The position numbers and the translations under genes are program-made. From assembly GCF_900119915.1 (NCBI RefSeq), contig NZ_LT635455.1, positions 2,046,001 through 2,110,000 of the forward strand: 64,000 nucleotides of DNA, given 5' to 3'. Below the pieces are notes generated by a model. The model had not been told where the DNA came from, searched no databases, and worked only from the letters and a program-made list of their open reading frames with translations. The DNA comes from Olsenella timonensis (GTDB lineage: Bacteria > Actinomycetota > Coriobacteriia > Coriobacteriales > Atopobiaceae). Positions 14,673-22,963 of this stretch are shown here, piece by piece (within the stretch, counting starts at the first letter, position 1; every line of letters starts with the position of its first letter).

Positions 14673-14697
14673 GCCCCGCGACGTCGGGGCTTTTTCG
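14673..14697 (+). terminator. Attenuator terminator before argG
   Basis: GCCCCG, a six-base loop, CGGGGC, then TTTTTC. It lies 52 bases before the argG start codon and after the leader peptide, so it must be read through for argG expression. Confidence 0.8.
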
Positions 14698-14748
14698 TAA
14701 CCAGCTATCAAGCTATCAAGGCACCTCGTTCACAGGAAAGGAAGCATC

Positions 14749-15978
14749 ATGGCAGAGAAGGAAAAGGTCGTCCTCGCGTACTCCGGCGGACTGGACACCT
14801 CGGTCATCGTGAAGTGGCTGCAGGTCGAGAAGAACCTCGACGTCATCGCCATCTGCGGCAACGTGGGCCAGGACGAGAAGGACCTCTCCTGGATTAAGCA
14901 GAAGGCGCTGGACATGGGCGCCATCGCCTCGGAGGCCGTCGACATGCGCGCCGAGTACGCCGAGAAGATCCTGTCCAAGGCCATCTGGGCCAACGGCAAG
15001 TACGAGGGCGTCTACCCGCTGCTCTCCGCGCTCAGCCGACCGCTGATCTCCAAGCACCTCGTGGACATCGCGCACCAGTACGGCGCCAAGTACATCGCGC
15101 ACGGCTGCACCGGAAAGGGCAACGACCAGGTGCGCTTTGAGACCTGCATCCGCGCGCTCGACCCCGAGCTCGAGATCATCGCCCCCGTGCGCGAGTGGGA
15201 CCTCACCACGCGCGACTCCGAGATGGAGTGGGCCGAGGCCAACGGCGTGCCCGTGCCCACCACCAAGAAGAAGCCCTACTCCATCGACGACAACCTCTGG
15301 GGCCGCGCGATCGAGTGCGGCGTGCTCGAGGACACCTGGAACAAGCCGCCCGCCGACATCTGGACGATGACCAGCAACCTCGAGGACTGCCCCGCCGAGC
15401 CCGAGGAGGTCGTGATCTCCTTCGAGGAGGGCATCCCCACCGCCATCAACGGCGAGAAGATGGACCTGCTCAGCCTCATCATCAAGGCCAACGAGATCGC
15501 CGGCCGCAACGGCTACGGCCGCATCGACATGATCGAGGACCGCGTCGTGGGCATCAAGAGCCGCGAGTGCTACGAGTGCCCGGCCGCGCTGCTGCTGATC
15601 CAGGCGCACCAGACCCTCGAGCAGCTCTGCCTCGACGCCGAGACGCTCAAGCAGAAGGCCAAGATGGACGTGGAGTGGGCCTCGACCGTCTACCGCGGCC
15701 TGTGGTTCTCCCAGAACCGCATGGCGATCGACGCCTACAACGCCTACACGCAGAAGTTCGTGACCGGCGACGTGCGCATCATCCTGTGCAAGGGCGGCCT
15801 GTTCGTCGACGGCGTGCGCTCCGCGTACAGCCTCTACGACTACAACCTGGCCACCTACGACGAGGGGGACTCCTTCGACCACAGCGCCGCGCGCGGCTTC
15901 ATCGAGCTCCACGGCCTGCAGTCCAAGACCTGGTCCAAGGTCCAGGGCCCCGGCTCCGGCCTCCAGCCGGTTCACTAG
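14749..15978 (+). CDS. argG: Argininosuccinate synthase
   Basis: A 409-residue enzyme joining citrulline and aspartate with ATP, the penultimate arginine step. The P-loop-like motif AYSGGLDTSV is at residues 10-19. Further hallmarks are the HGCTGKGNDQVRFE block and the RAIECGVLEDTWNKPP block. Length is typical. AGGAAAGGAAG precedes the ATG. It lies behind a predicted Arg attenuator and is followed by a strong terminator, so argH downstream probably has its own promoter although it is the next pathway step. Other arg genes are outside the window. Confidence 0.98.
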   Translation: MAEKEKVVLAYSGGLDTSVIVKWLQVEKNLDVIAICGNVGQDEKDLSWIKQKALDMGAIASEAVDMRAEYAEKILSKAIWANGKYEGVYPLLSALSRPLISKHLVDIAHQYGAKYIAHGCTGKGNDQVRFETCIRALDPELEIIAPVREWDLTTRDSEMEWAEANGVPVPTTKKKPYSIDDNLWGRAIECGVLEDTWNKPPADIWTMTSNLEDCPAEPEEVVISFEEGIPTAINGEKMDLLSLIIKANEIAGRNGYGRIDMIEDRVVGIKSRECYECPAALLLIQAHQTLEQLCLDAETLKQKAKMDVEWASTVYRGLWFSQNRMAIDAYNAYTQKFVTGDVRIILCKGGLFVDGVRSAYSLYDYNLATYDEGDSFDHSAARGFIELHGLQSKTWSKVQGPGSGLQPVH

Positions 15979-16004
15979 GGACGGCGGCCCCGTTTCACGA
16001 GAAA

Positions 16005-16035
16005 CGGCCGACCGGGAGGCGCTCCCGGTCGGCCG
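16005..16035 (+). terminator. Terminator after argG
   Basis: A 14-bp perfect stem (CGGCCGACCGGGAG with its complement) around a 3-nt loop, followed by TATTG. A small hairpin GTTTCACGAGAAAC precedes it. Confidence 0.75.
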
Positions 16036-16043
16036 TATTGCAA

Positions 16044-16164
16044 GTTTTAGGCAGTTTTTGGCGTGTACGGGAAGTAGTGAACTAACGTGCACCTCGTTTA
16101 CCTGCAAGTTTGTTAACAGAATCGTCGACGCTACTTGCCGCGTGCCTCGCAAACTGCCTAAAAC
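16044..16164. repeat. 121-bp segment bounded by 14-bp perfect inverted repeats
   Basis: GTTTTAGGCAGTTT at the left and AAACTGCCTAAAAC at the right are exact complements. The inside is AT-richer and contains a further inverted pair GCAAGT/ACTTGC. It fills the argG-argH gap and carries no gene. It could be a MITE-like insertion or a regulatory structure for argH. I see no target-site duplication. Confidence 0.6.
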
Positions 16165-16220
16165 CTGAATATGGCGTCGCTTTGATAAGCTAGACGCCAG
16201 GACCATCCAAGGAAGGAGCC

Positions 16221-17615
16221 ATGATGGCGCTGTGGGGCGGCAGGTTCGAGAAGGGCGTTGACCAGTTCACGCAGGAGTTTGGCGCAAGCCTCGAGGCCGA
16301 CAAGAGCATGGCCGCCCAGGACATCGCCGGCAGCCGCGCGCACGCCCGCATGCTCGCCGAGCAGGGCATCATCTCGGCCGAGGACCAGGCCGCGATCGAC
16401 GCCGGCCTCGCCGACATCGCCCGCCAGATCGAGGACGGGACCTTTGTCTGGGACGTCAACGACGAGGACGTCCACATGGCCGTCGAGGGCGCGCTCACCC
16501 GCGCGATCGGCGCGCCCGGCGGCCGCCTGCACACCGGTCGCTCCCGCAACGACCAGGTTGCCACCGACATCCGCCTGCTCGCCAAGGAGCTCTGCGACCA
16601 GCTGCTCTCCGGCAACCGCGCCCTGCGCCGCGTTCTTCTCGACGTCGCCGAGAGGAACCTCGATGTGGTGATGCCCGGCTACACCCACCTGCAGCACGCC
16701 CAGCCGGTGCTGCTGTCCCATCACCTGCTCGCGTACTTCTGGATGTTCACGCGTGACCACGTCCGCCTCGCCGCCGCCCGCGACGCGGCGGACGCCAACC
16801 CGCTCGGCGCGGCGGCCCTCGCCGGGACCACCTACCCGCTCGACCGTGCCCGCACCACGGAGCTCCTCGGCTTCTCTCGCGCGATCCCCAACTCGCTCGA
16901 CGCCGTGTCCGATCGCGACTACCTGCTCGACCTCGAGTACGCGTGCGCCGTCTCCATGATGCACCTCTCGCGCCTGTGCGAGGAGATCGTCCTGTGGAGC
17001 TCCACCGAGTTCGGCTTCATCACGCTCTCCGACAGCTACTCCACAGGCAGCTCCATCATGCCCCAGAAGAAGAACCCCGACTTCGCCGAGCTCACGCGCG
17101 GCAAGACCGGCCGCGTCTACGGCGACCTCATGGCCCTGCTCACCACGATGAAGTCGCTGCCCCTGGCCTACAACAAGGACCTGCAGGAGTGCAAGGAGGG
17201 CCCGCTCGACGCGGCGCGAACGCTCTCCGACTGCATGGAGATCGCCGCGGGCATGGTCGAGACCATGACCGTCAACGCCGACGCCATGCTCGCCCAGGCC
17301 GGCACGGGCTTCTCGGCCGCCACCGACGTGGCGGACTACCTGGCCAAGAAGGGCATGCCCTTCCGCGAGGCGCACCGGGTGGTGGGAGAGCTCGTGCTCT
17401 ACTGCGAGAAGCACGGCAAGGGCCTCGAGGACCTCACGCCCGAGGAGTTTGTGGCCGCGAGTCCGCTCTTCGAGGAGGACGTTGCGCGCGACCTCGACCC
17501 GGCCGGCATCGCCAACGCCCGCGTGACCTACGGGGGCACCGGCCATGACGCGGTCGTCGTCCAGCTCGACGAGGCGCGCGCGGCGCTCGCGGCGGACGAG
17601 GGCGCCGTGGCGTAG
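16221..17615 (+). CDS. argH: Argininosuccinate lyase
   Basis: A 464-residue enzyme of the fumarase/aspartase superfamily that releases arginine and fumarate. It opens with WGGRFEKGVDQFTQEFGASL. It has HTGRSRNDQVATD, TYPLDRARTTELLGF and the flexible superfamily loop GSSIMPQKKNPDFAEL. Length is standard. AAGGAAGGAG precedes two consecutive ATGs, so the start may be 16221 or 16224. It sits 242 bp after argG with a terminator and an inverted-repeat segment between, which suggests separate initiation. Confidence 0.97.
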   Translation: MMALWGGRFEKGVDQFTQEFGASLEADKSMAAQDIAGSRAHARMLAEQGIISAEDQAAIDAGLADIARQIEDGTFVWDVNDEDVHMAVEGALTRAIGAPGGRLHTGRSRNDQVATDIRLLAKELCDQLLSGNRALRRVLLDVAERNLDVVMPGYTHLQHAQPVLLSHHLLAYFWMFTRDHVRLAAARDAADANPLGAAALAGTTYPLDRARTTELLGFSRAIPNSLDAVSDRDYLLDLEYACAVSMMHLSRLCEEIVLWSSTEFGFITLSDSYSTGSSIMPQKKNPDFAELTRGKTGRVYGDLMALLTTMKSLPLAYNKDLQECKEGPLDAARTLSDCMEIAAGMVETMTVNADAMLAQAGTGFSAATDVADYLAKKGMPFREAHRVVGELVLYCEKHGKGLEDLTPEEFVAASPLFEEDVARDLDPAGIANARVTYGGTGHDAVVVQLDEARAALAADEGAVA

Positions 17616-17679
17616 GGGTTCCCCTCGTCGCTGCGGTAGAATCGAGGGGTCAGCCGCGCAACCGCCGAGGAGGCCCCGC

Positions 17680-19026
17680 ATGATCGATCGATACACCCGT
17701 CCCGAGATGGGCCACATCTTCTCCCTGGAGAACAAGTACCGCATCTGGCAGGAGATCGAGGTCCTGGCCTGCGAGGCGCACGCCGAGATGGGCAAGATCG
17801 GCATCACGCGCGAGGAGGCGGCGTGGATCCGCGAGCACGCGGACTTCAACAAGGACGAGGTCGACGCCATCGAGGCCGTGACCAACCACGACGTCATCGC
17901 CTTCCTCACCAACATGGGCGAGTACATCGACCGCGACGTGCCCGAGGGCGAGCCCAAGCCCAGCCGCTGGGTGCACTTTGGCATGACCTCCTCCGACCTC
18001 GGCGACACGGCCCTCTGCTACCAGCTCGTCCAGGCCACCGACATCCTCATCGAGGACTGCCGCAAGCTTGGGGAGATTTGCCGCCGCCGCGCCTTCGAGG
18101 AGCGCGACACCCTCTGCGTGGGCCGTACCCACGGCATCCACGCCGAGCCCATGACCTTTGGCATGAAGTTCGGCAGCTGGGCGTGGGAGCTCAAGCGCGA
18201 CTACGACCGCCTCAGGGACGCCCGCGCCAACGTGGCCTTTGGTGCCATCTCCGGAGCGGTGGGCACCTACTCGAGCATCGACCCGTTCGTGGAGGAGTAC
18301 GTCTGCGAGCACCTGGGCCTCGTCCACGACCCGCTCTCCACGCAGGTGATCTCCCGCGACCACCACGCCTACCTCGCCGGCGTCCTCGCCACCACCGCCG
18401 CCACCTGCGAGCGCATCGCCACGGAGATCCGCAACCTCCAGAAGACCGACACCCTCGAGGCGGAGGAGCCGTTCCGCAAGGGCCAGAAGGGCAGCTCCGC
18501 CATGCCGCACAAGCGCAACCCCATCACCGTCGAGAAGGTCTGCGGTCTCGCGCGCGTGGTGAAGGCGAACGCACAGGTCGCCTTTGACAACGTGGCGCTC
18601 TGGCACGAGCGCGACATCTCGCACAGCTCCGCCGAGCGCGTGGCGCAGGCCGACAGCTTCATCGCACTCGACCACATGTTCCAGTGCCTCACCCGCATCG
18701 TTGACGGCCTCATCCTCTACCCGGCCCAGATGCTCGCCAACCTCAACAAGACGCGCGGGCTCATCTACTCCTCCAAGGTGCTCCTCGCCCTGGTGGAGAC
18801 CGGCATCACCCGCGAGCAGGCATACGCCATCGTGCAGGAGAACGCCATGGCCACGTGGCGTGAGGTCCAGCAGTGCGAGGGCGGCACCACGTTCCGCGAG
18901 AAGCTCGAGGCCGACCCGCGCTGCACCGTGAGCGCCGAGGAGCTCGACCGCATCTTCGACCCGCGTGCCTTCCTCACGCGCGCCGGCGTGGTCTTCGACC
19001 GTCTCGAGCAGCTGAACTTCGGATAG
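17680..19026 (+). CDS. purB: Adenylosuccinate lyase
   Basis: A 448-residue enzyme acting twice in purine synthesis (SAICAR to AICAR, adenylosuccinate to AMP). It has the superfamily loop KGSSAMPHKRNPITVE, VGRTHGIHAEPMTFG, and a SERVAQADSFIALDHM-type block with the serine-histidine region. A TAGAAT -10 box lies 38 bp upstream, and GCCGAGGAGG before the ATG serves as ribosome binding site. It is separate from purC (22964) and purH (40919), which are scattered across the window. The stop codon shares its last base with a perfect palindrome. Confidence 0.97.
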   Translation: MIDRYTRPEMGHIFSLENKYRIWQEIEVLACEAHAEMGKIGITREEAAWIREHADFNKDEVDAIEAVTNHDVIAFLTNMGEYIDRDVPEGEPKPSRWVHFGMTSSDLGDTALCYQLVQATDILIEDCRKLGEICRRRAFEERDTLCVGRTHGIHAEPMTFGMKFGSWAWELKRDYDRLRDARANVAFGAISGAVGTYSSIDPFVEEYVCEHLGLVHDPLSTQVISRDHHAYLAGVLATTAATCERIATEIRNLQKTDTLEAEEPFRKGQKGSSAMPHKRNPITVEKVCGLARVVKANAQVAFDNVALWHERDISHSSAERVAQADSFIALDHMFQCLTRIVDGLILYPAQMLANLNKTRGLIYSSKVLLALVETGITREQAYAIVQENAMATWREVQQCEGGTTFREKLEADPRCTVSAEELDRIFDPRAFLTRAGVVFDRLEQLNFG

Positions 19027-19054
19027 GTCAAAAGGGGACAGTCCCCTTTTGACC
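19026..19054. repeat. Perfect 14-bp-arm palindrome, copy 1 (likely bidirectional terminator)
   Basis: GGTCAAAAGGGGAC, one base, then GTCCCCTTTTGACC. The first G is also the last base of the purB stop TAG. An identical element with the same overlap follows pgi at 63697-63725. T-runs inside the arms make it a plausible terminator. Confidence 0.85.
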
Positions 19055-19074
19055 CATTACGAGAGGAGAAGGGC

Positions 19075-19338
19075 ATGCACTACGACTACACGCCGCGCGG
19101 GGTCTGCTCGCGCGCCATCCACATCGACCTCACCGACGACGGCACGACCATCGAGGCCGTCTCGTTCGAGGGCGGCTGCAACGGCAACCTCAAGGCCGTG
19201 AGCAAGCTCGTCGCCGGCCACCCGGTCGACGAGATCGTGGGCATCCTCGCCGGCAACACCTGCGGCCCGAGGCCGACGTCCTGTGCCGACCAGCTCGCCC
19301 GCGCGCTCATGGAGGCGTCGGCGGGCGCCCGCGCCTAG
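19075..19338 (+). CDS. TSCPD-domain protein (TIGR03905-type)
   Basis: An 87-residue protein with Cys-containing blocks GVCSRAIHIDL, FEGGCNGNL, GNTCGPRPTSCADQLARAL. The TSCxDQ ending is the TSCPD signature, also found at the C-terminus of B12-type ribonucleotide reductases; stand-alone versions have no settled function and may bind metal. AGAGGAGAAGGG precedes the ATG. The next gene starts two bases after its stop, so both are cotranscribed. Confidence 0.85.
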   Translation: MHYDYTPRGVCSRAIHIDLTDDGTTIEAVSFEGGCNGNLKAVSKLVAGHPVDEIVGILAGNTCGPRPTSCADQLARALMEASAGARA

Positions 19339-19340
19339 CC

Positions 19341-20546
19341 ATGCGCGGGCCCAAGGTCACGCGCCGCTCCTTCTTCAAGACCGCCGCAGCCGGCTCCGTC
19401 GCCGCCGCGGCGGCGATTGGCGTGCTCTCGGGCTGCACGCATTCGGGCGACGAGGAGACCTCGGACCCCGTCGTCGTCGACGAGGACTCGGCCGAGAGCA
19501 TCCTGGACACGTTCGAGTCGGTGGACCTCGGCCTGGCCCAGGAGGCGACCTGGTCGCTCCCCCTCGGCAACGTCCTGCATCCGTCGGAGGGCACGTGGGT
19601 CCCCGTCACCACGGCGGGCTCCTCAGCGACGCCGATGGTGAAGGCCTCCGCCCTGTCCCTCGCCTCCGGCCAGCTCGTCGAGGTCGTCTCCGAGCCCCTC
19701 GGCCAGGGCACGACCACCGTGATCTATGACGTTCGCTGCTCCGACTACGTCTACGCGTGGGTCGAGCTCGACCTGCAGTCGCGCGCCTGGGCGCTCTACG
19801 CCGCGCCCTTCTCGGGCGGGGCCCTCTCCGGCGAGGCCGTGACCCTCTGGGAGGGGGATTCCGACTTCGACCCGGCGCCGCTCGCCGTCACGGGTCGCAT
19901 GGTCATCTGGCAGGTGCAGCCCTCCACGAGCGGCTCGCGCACGACCGAGCACTCCTTCTGCTACGTCTGGCACCTGGGTGACGCGGAGGCGAAGTCGGTG
20001 GTGGAGTCGCCGGGGCGCTTCGCCACCTCCCCGACCGTCTCCGGCGACGCGGTCGTGCTCGCCCCCCGCGTCCGGGCGGACGAGGGCACCTTCTACGGCG
20101 TGACGGCGTACTCGGCCTCCGACGACCTGGCGACCCGGATCGACCAGCTCGTGATGCCGCAGAACGTCCGTCCCTTCCGCGCCACGCGCGTCGGCGAGCG
20201 CTTCCTCGTGTCCGTGGAGGCGAGCTACAGCACCGGCGGCCTGCTCGGCCAGATGGGCACCTACGTCGGGACGGCCGAGGGCGGGTTCTTCCGCCTCAAC
20301 CGCGAGCCGTCCGAGCTCGGGTGCGGGAGCGGGGACGTGGTCATCATAAAGAGCCTGGCGTCCTACTTCGTCATCGACCTCGCGGCGCGCCAGTACGCGG
20401 TGCTCGGGTCCGCCGACCGGGCCGTCGACTACGGAGACTACCCTGCCCGCGCGGGGGAGTGCGACCTCTTCGTCACCTACGCCACGGTCAAGGACGCCGA
20501 CACCGGCTACCCGGCCACGGTCGCCGTGCGCACCTTCCGCCTGTGA
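19341..20546 (+). CDS. Tat-exported lipoprotein, predicted beta-propeller
   Basis: A 401-residue protein. The N-terminus has the twin-arginine motif RRSFFK at residues 8-13, a hydrophobic Ala-rich segment, and a lipobox LSGC (cleavage before about Cys32), so it is expected to be folded, exported by Tat and lipid-anchored. The mature part is a repetitive all-beta sequence with recurrent YVWHL, VIWQV and VYAWVEL strands, suggesting a propeller-like fold. No catalytic motif is evident. The gene is two bases after the TSCPD gene. Function unknown. Confidence 0.75.
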   Translation: MRGPKVTRRSFFKTAAAGSVAAAAAIGVLSGCTHSGDEETSDPVVVDEDSAESILDTFESVDLGLAQEATWSLPLGNVLHPSEGTWVPVTTAGSSATPMVKASALSLASGQLVEVVSEPLGQGTTTVIYDVRCSDYVYAWVELDLQSRAWALYAAPFSGGALSGEAVTLWEGDSDFDPAPLAVTGRMVIWQVQPSTSGSRTTEHSFCYVWHLGDAEAKSVVESPGRFATSPTVSGDAVVLAPRVRADEGTFYGVTAYSASDDLATRIDQLVMPQNVRPFRATRVGERFLVSVEASYSTGGLLGQMGTYVGTAEGGFFRLNREPSELGCGSGDVVIIKSLASYFVIDLAARQYAVLGSADRAVDYGDYPARAGECDLFVTYATVKDADTGYPATVAVRTFRL

Positions 20547-20632
20547 GGGTGCATCGGCCGGCGGCAGGTGGGGTACACTAGAGACACCTACGGGCCGGGC
20601 CCACGGCAACGCGAGAAACCAGGGAGGCCAAG

Positions 20633-21355
20633 ATGGCTTCAGACGAGAAGAAGATTCTGCTGGTCGAGGACGAGAAGGCGATTCGCGACGCCGTCGCCGC
20701 CTATCTCGAGCGCGAGAGCTACATCGTGCGCGGCGTCGGCGACGGGCAGAGCGCGGTCGAGGAGTTCGAGAAGCACTCCTTCGACCTCGTCATTCTCGAC
20801 CTCATGCTCCCCAAGCTCTCGGGAGAGCGCGTCTGCCGCGCAATCCGCGAGACCTCCAACGTGCCCATCATCATGCTCACGGCAAAGGGCGAGGTGGAGG
20901 ACCGCATCATCGGCCTTGAGCTGGGCGCCGACGACTACCTCATCAAGCCCTTCTCGCCGCGCGAGCTGGTGGCCCGCGTCCGCGCGCTGCTGCGTCGCGC
21001 CCACACCGAGGCCGAGCCCGCGCTCGAGACGCTCGACTTCGGCGACCTCGTGATCGACATCTCGGGCCACAAGGTCCTCGTCGAGGGCAAGGAGGTCGAC
21101 CTCACGGCCTCCGAGTTCAAGCTGCTCACCACGCTCGCCCGCTACCCCGGCCGGGTCTACACCCGCATGGAGCTGGTCGAGAAGGTCCTGGGCTACGACT
21201 TCGAGGGCTACGAGCGCACCATCGACTCCCACGTCAAGAACCTTCGCGCAAAGCTGGGCGACGACCCGCGCAACCCGCGCTGGCTCTACACCGTCCACGG
21301 GGTGGGATACCGCTTCGAGGCGCCCGAGAAGCCGGCAGAGACGCCCGCCAAGTAG
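20633..21355 (+). CDS. OmpR/PhoB-family response regulator
   Basis: A 240-residue regulator. The receiver (residues 7-120) has acidic residues in LLVEDEKAI, the phospho-acceptor Asp in LVILDLMLPKLSG, and the switch Lys in YLIKPFSPREL. The winged-helix output (about 135-230) has TRMELVEKVLGYDFEGYERT and the recognition block DSHVKNLRAKLGDDP. It is transcribed with the kinase ten bases downstream. A TACACT -10-like box lies about 55 bp upstream. The stimulus is unknown. Confidence 0.95.
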   Translation: MASDEKKILLVEDEKAIRDAVAAYLERESYIVRGVGDGQSAVEEFEKHSFDLVILDLMLPKLSGERVCRAIRETSNVPIIMLTAKGEVEDRIIGLELGADDYLIKPFSPRELVARVRALLRRAHTEAEPALETLDFGDLVIDISGHKVLVEGKEVDLTASEFKLLTTLARYPGRVYTRMELVEKVLGYDFEGYERTIDSHVKNLRAKLGDDPRNPRWLYTVHGVGYRFEAPEKPAETPAK

Positions 21356-21364
21356 GCCGGGCGC

Positions 21365-22885
21365 ATGTCCGCGCGATTCGTCACCGGGGGGAGGTCGCAC
21401 GCCGAGGACGGCGCCGACCGGGCCTCCTCCGGCTACGGCTCGTGGAACACCATCAAGCGCAGGCCCAAGCGGGGCCGTCCCTACGTGACGAGCCTGACCT
21501 TCGCCTTCGCGCTCACCGCGATCATGACCGCGCTCGTGCTCGTGGCGGTTCTCGCCATCGTGTGGGAGCCGCAGTTCATGGCATACACGCGGCAGAACAT
21601 GCAGGCGCTCGCGGACTCCACGGCCGCCGCCATCTCCGAGGCGTATGCCGAGAAGGGCGAGCTGGACGAGGAGGTCGCTGCCGTCGCCGAGTCCGCGTCC
21701 GCGGTCTCGTCCGAGATCGTGGTGCAGGTCACGACCGTCGACGGCGAGGTGCTCTATGACGACACCTGGGCGACCTCCGTCACGCGGTCCCGGGGCGGCA
21801 GCGGGACGCGCGTCTCCGCCACGGTCCCGACCGACGAGAACGCGACCGTGAGCGCGACGATCACCGCGCCGAACGGCAAGACGGTGGGCGCGGTCCGGCT
21901 CTGGGCGCTCGGCTCCGAGGCGCTGCTCACCAAGACCGACGCCGCCTTCAGGACCAACTCCTACGGGGCCATCGCCACCGCGGCCGCCATCGCCGCCATC
22001 CTCGCCTGCGTGATCGGCTACTTCGTCTCGCGCGCGATCTCCCATCCGATCCAGCGCATCACCTCGACGGCAAAGCAGATCAGAAACGGCGACCTGACGG
22101 CGCGCTCCAAGGTCACGGGCACCGACGAGGTGGGCCAGCTCGGGGAGACGTTCGACGACATGGCGAGCACGATCGAGCGCGACCTCAAGCTCGAGCACCG
22201 GCTTACCGGGGACGTCGCCCACGAGCTGCGCACGCCCCTCATGGCCATGCAGGCGACCGTGGAGGCCATGCAGGACGGCGTCCTGCCCGCCGACGACGAG
22301 CACCTCGAGGTCGTCGCCGCCGAGGTGCGCCGCCTCTCCCGCCTGATCGACGCGATGCTCAAGCTGTCCCGGCTCGAGAACGGGACGACCGAGCTCAAGG
22401 TGGAGCGCACCGACCTCGTCTACCTCGTGAGGAGCCTCGTGTCGTCGCAGCACCAGCTCTTCCACGAGAGGGGCCTCCACCTGCGCTTCGTTGACGAGAC
22501 GCCGCACGGCGAGCTCTATGCCGACGTCGACCCGGACCTGCTGCGCGAGGCCATCGTCAACCTCATGAGCAACGCCATGCGCTACACCAACGCCGACGGC
22601 TGGGTGAAGGTCTCGCTCAGGCAGGAGCGCTCCGACGTGCTCGTCGCCGTGCAGGACACGGGCATCGGCATCGCGAAGGAGGACATCCCGCAGACCTTCG
22701 GGCGCTTCTGGCGCTCCGACGTGAGCCGCGAGCGCGTCTCCGGGGGCCTGGGCGTGGGCCTGGCGATCACCAAGGAGATCGTCGACCGCCACAACGGGAC
22801 GATCCTCGTCGAGTCCGAGCTCGGCCGCGGGACGACCTTCACGCTGCGCATTCCCCAGCGTCGCTCTCGGCGCCAGGATCGATAG
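21365..22885 (+). CDS. Membrane sensor histidine kinase
   Basis: A 506-residue kinase. There is one membrane helix at about residues 45-65, an extracellular sensor of about 130 residues, a second helix near 200-225, and a HAMP linker (SRAISHPIQRITSTAKQIRN). Next come a HisKA domain with the phospho-acceptor His in GDVAHELRTPL and an ATPase domain with LMSNAMRYTN (N box), DTGIGI (G1) and GVGLAIT (G2). It pairs with the OmpR-type regulator just upstream. The first 40 residues are polar and cytoplasmic. Confidence 0.95.
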   Translation: MSARFVTGGRSHAEDGADRASSGYGSWNTIKRRPKRGRPYVTSLTFAFALTAIMTALVLVAVLAIVWEPQFMAYTRQNMQALADSTAAAISEAYAEKGELDEEVAAVAESASAVSSEIVVQVTTVDGEVLYDDTWATSVTRSRGGSGTRVSATVPTDENATVSATITAPNGKTVGAVRLWALGSEALLTKTDAAFRTNSYGAIATAAAIAAILACVIGYFVSRAISHPIQRITSTAKQIRNGDLTARSKVTGTDEVGQLGETFDDMASTIERDLKLEHRLTGDVAHELRTPLMAMQATVEAMQDGVLPADDEHLEVVAAEVRRLSRLIDAMLKLSRLENGTTELKVERTDLVYLVRSLVSSQHQLFHERGLHLRFVDETPHGELYADVDPDLLREAIVNLMSNAMRYTNADGWVKVSLRQERSDVLVAVQDTGIGIAKEDIPQTFGRFWRSDVSRERVSGGLGVGLAITKEIVDRHNGTILVESELGRGTTFTLRIPQRRSRRQDR

Positions 22886-22920
22886 AGCCGCGCGCCCCTT
22901 TGTCGCGTCCCCCGGTGACG

Positions 22921-22926
22921 TATACT
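22921..22926 (+). promoter_or_regulatory. -10 box of purC
   Basis: TATACT, with TTTGTC 16 bp upstream as a possible -35; 37 bp before the start codon. Confidence 0.5.
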
Positions 22927-22963
22927 AGGCATTTGAGTGAAGCGCCTACGAAAGGTGGCCGGG

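Larger units (their letters stand above)
14474..14697 (+). promoter_or_regulatory. argG leader: promoter -10, leader peptide, antiterminator and terminator (predicted attenuator)
   Basis: A TATAGT -10 box opens a leader holding a hairpin (CGCGGGC caata GCCCGCG, 14497-14515), an Arg-rich leader peptide (14546-14620), and a terminator just before argG. GATGTCGCG (14620-14628), which starts on the last base of the leader stop, can pair over nine positions (one G-U) with CGCGACGTC (14677-14685). The latter spans the terminator loop and parts of both arms. A ribosome stalled at the Arg codons would leave that segment free and favour read-through; a ribosome reaching the stop would cover it and favour termination. 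Pairings were found by eye; no energies were calculated. Confidence 0.7.

Noticed and set aside
16221-19026. argH and purB as one two-enzyme duplication
   Set aside because: Both belong to the fumarase/aspartase superfamily and are adjacent, but each has its own family-specific motifs and start signals; ordinary neighbours.
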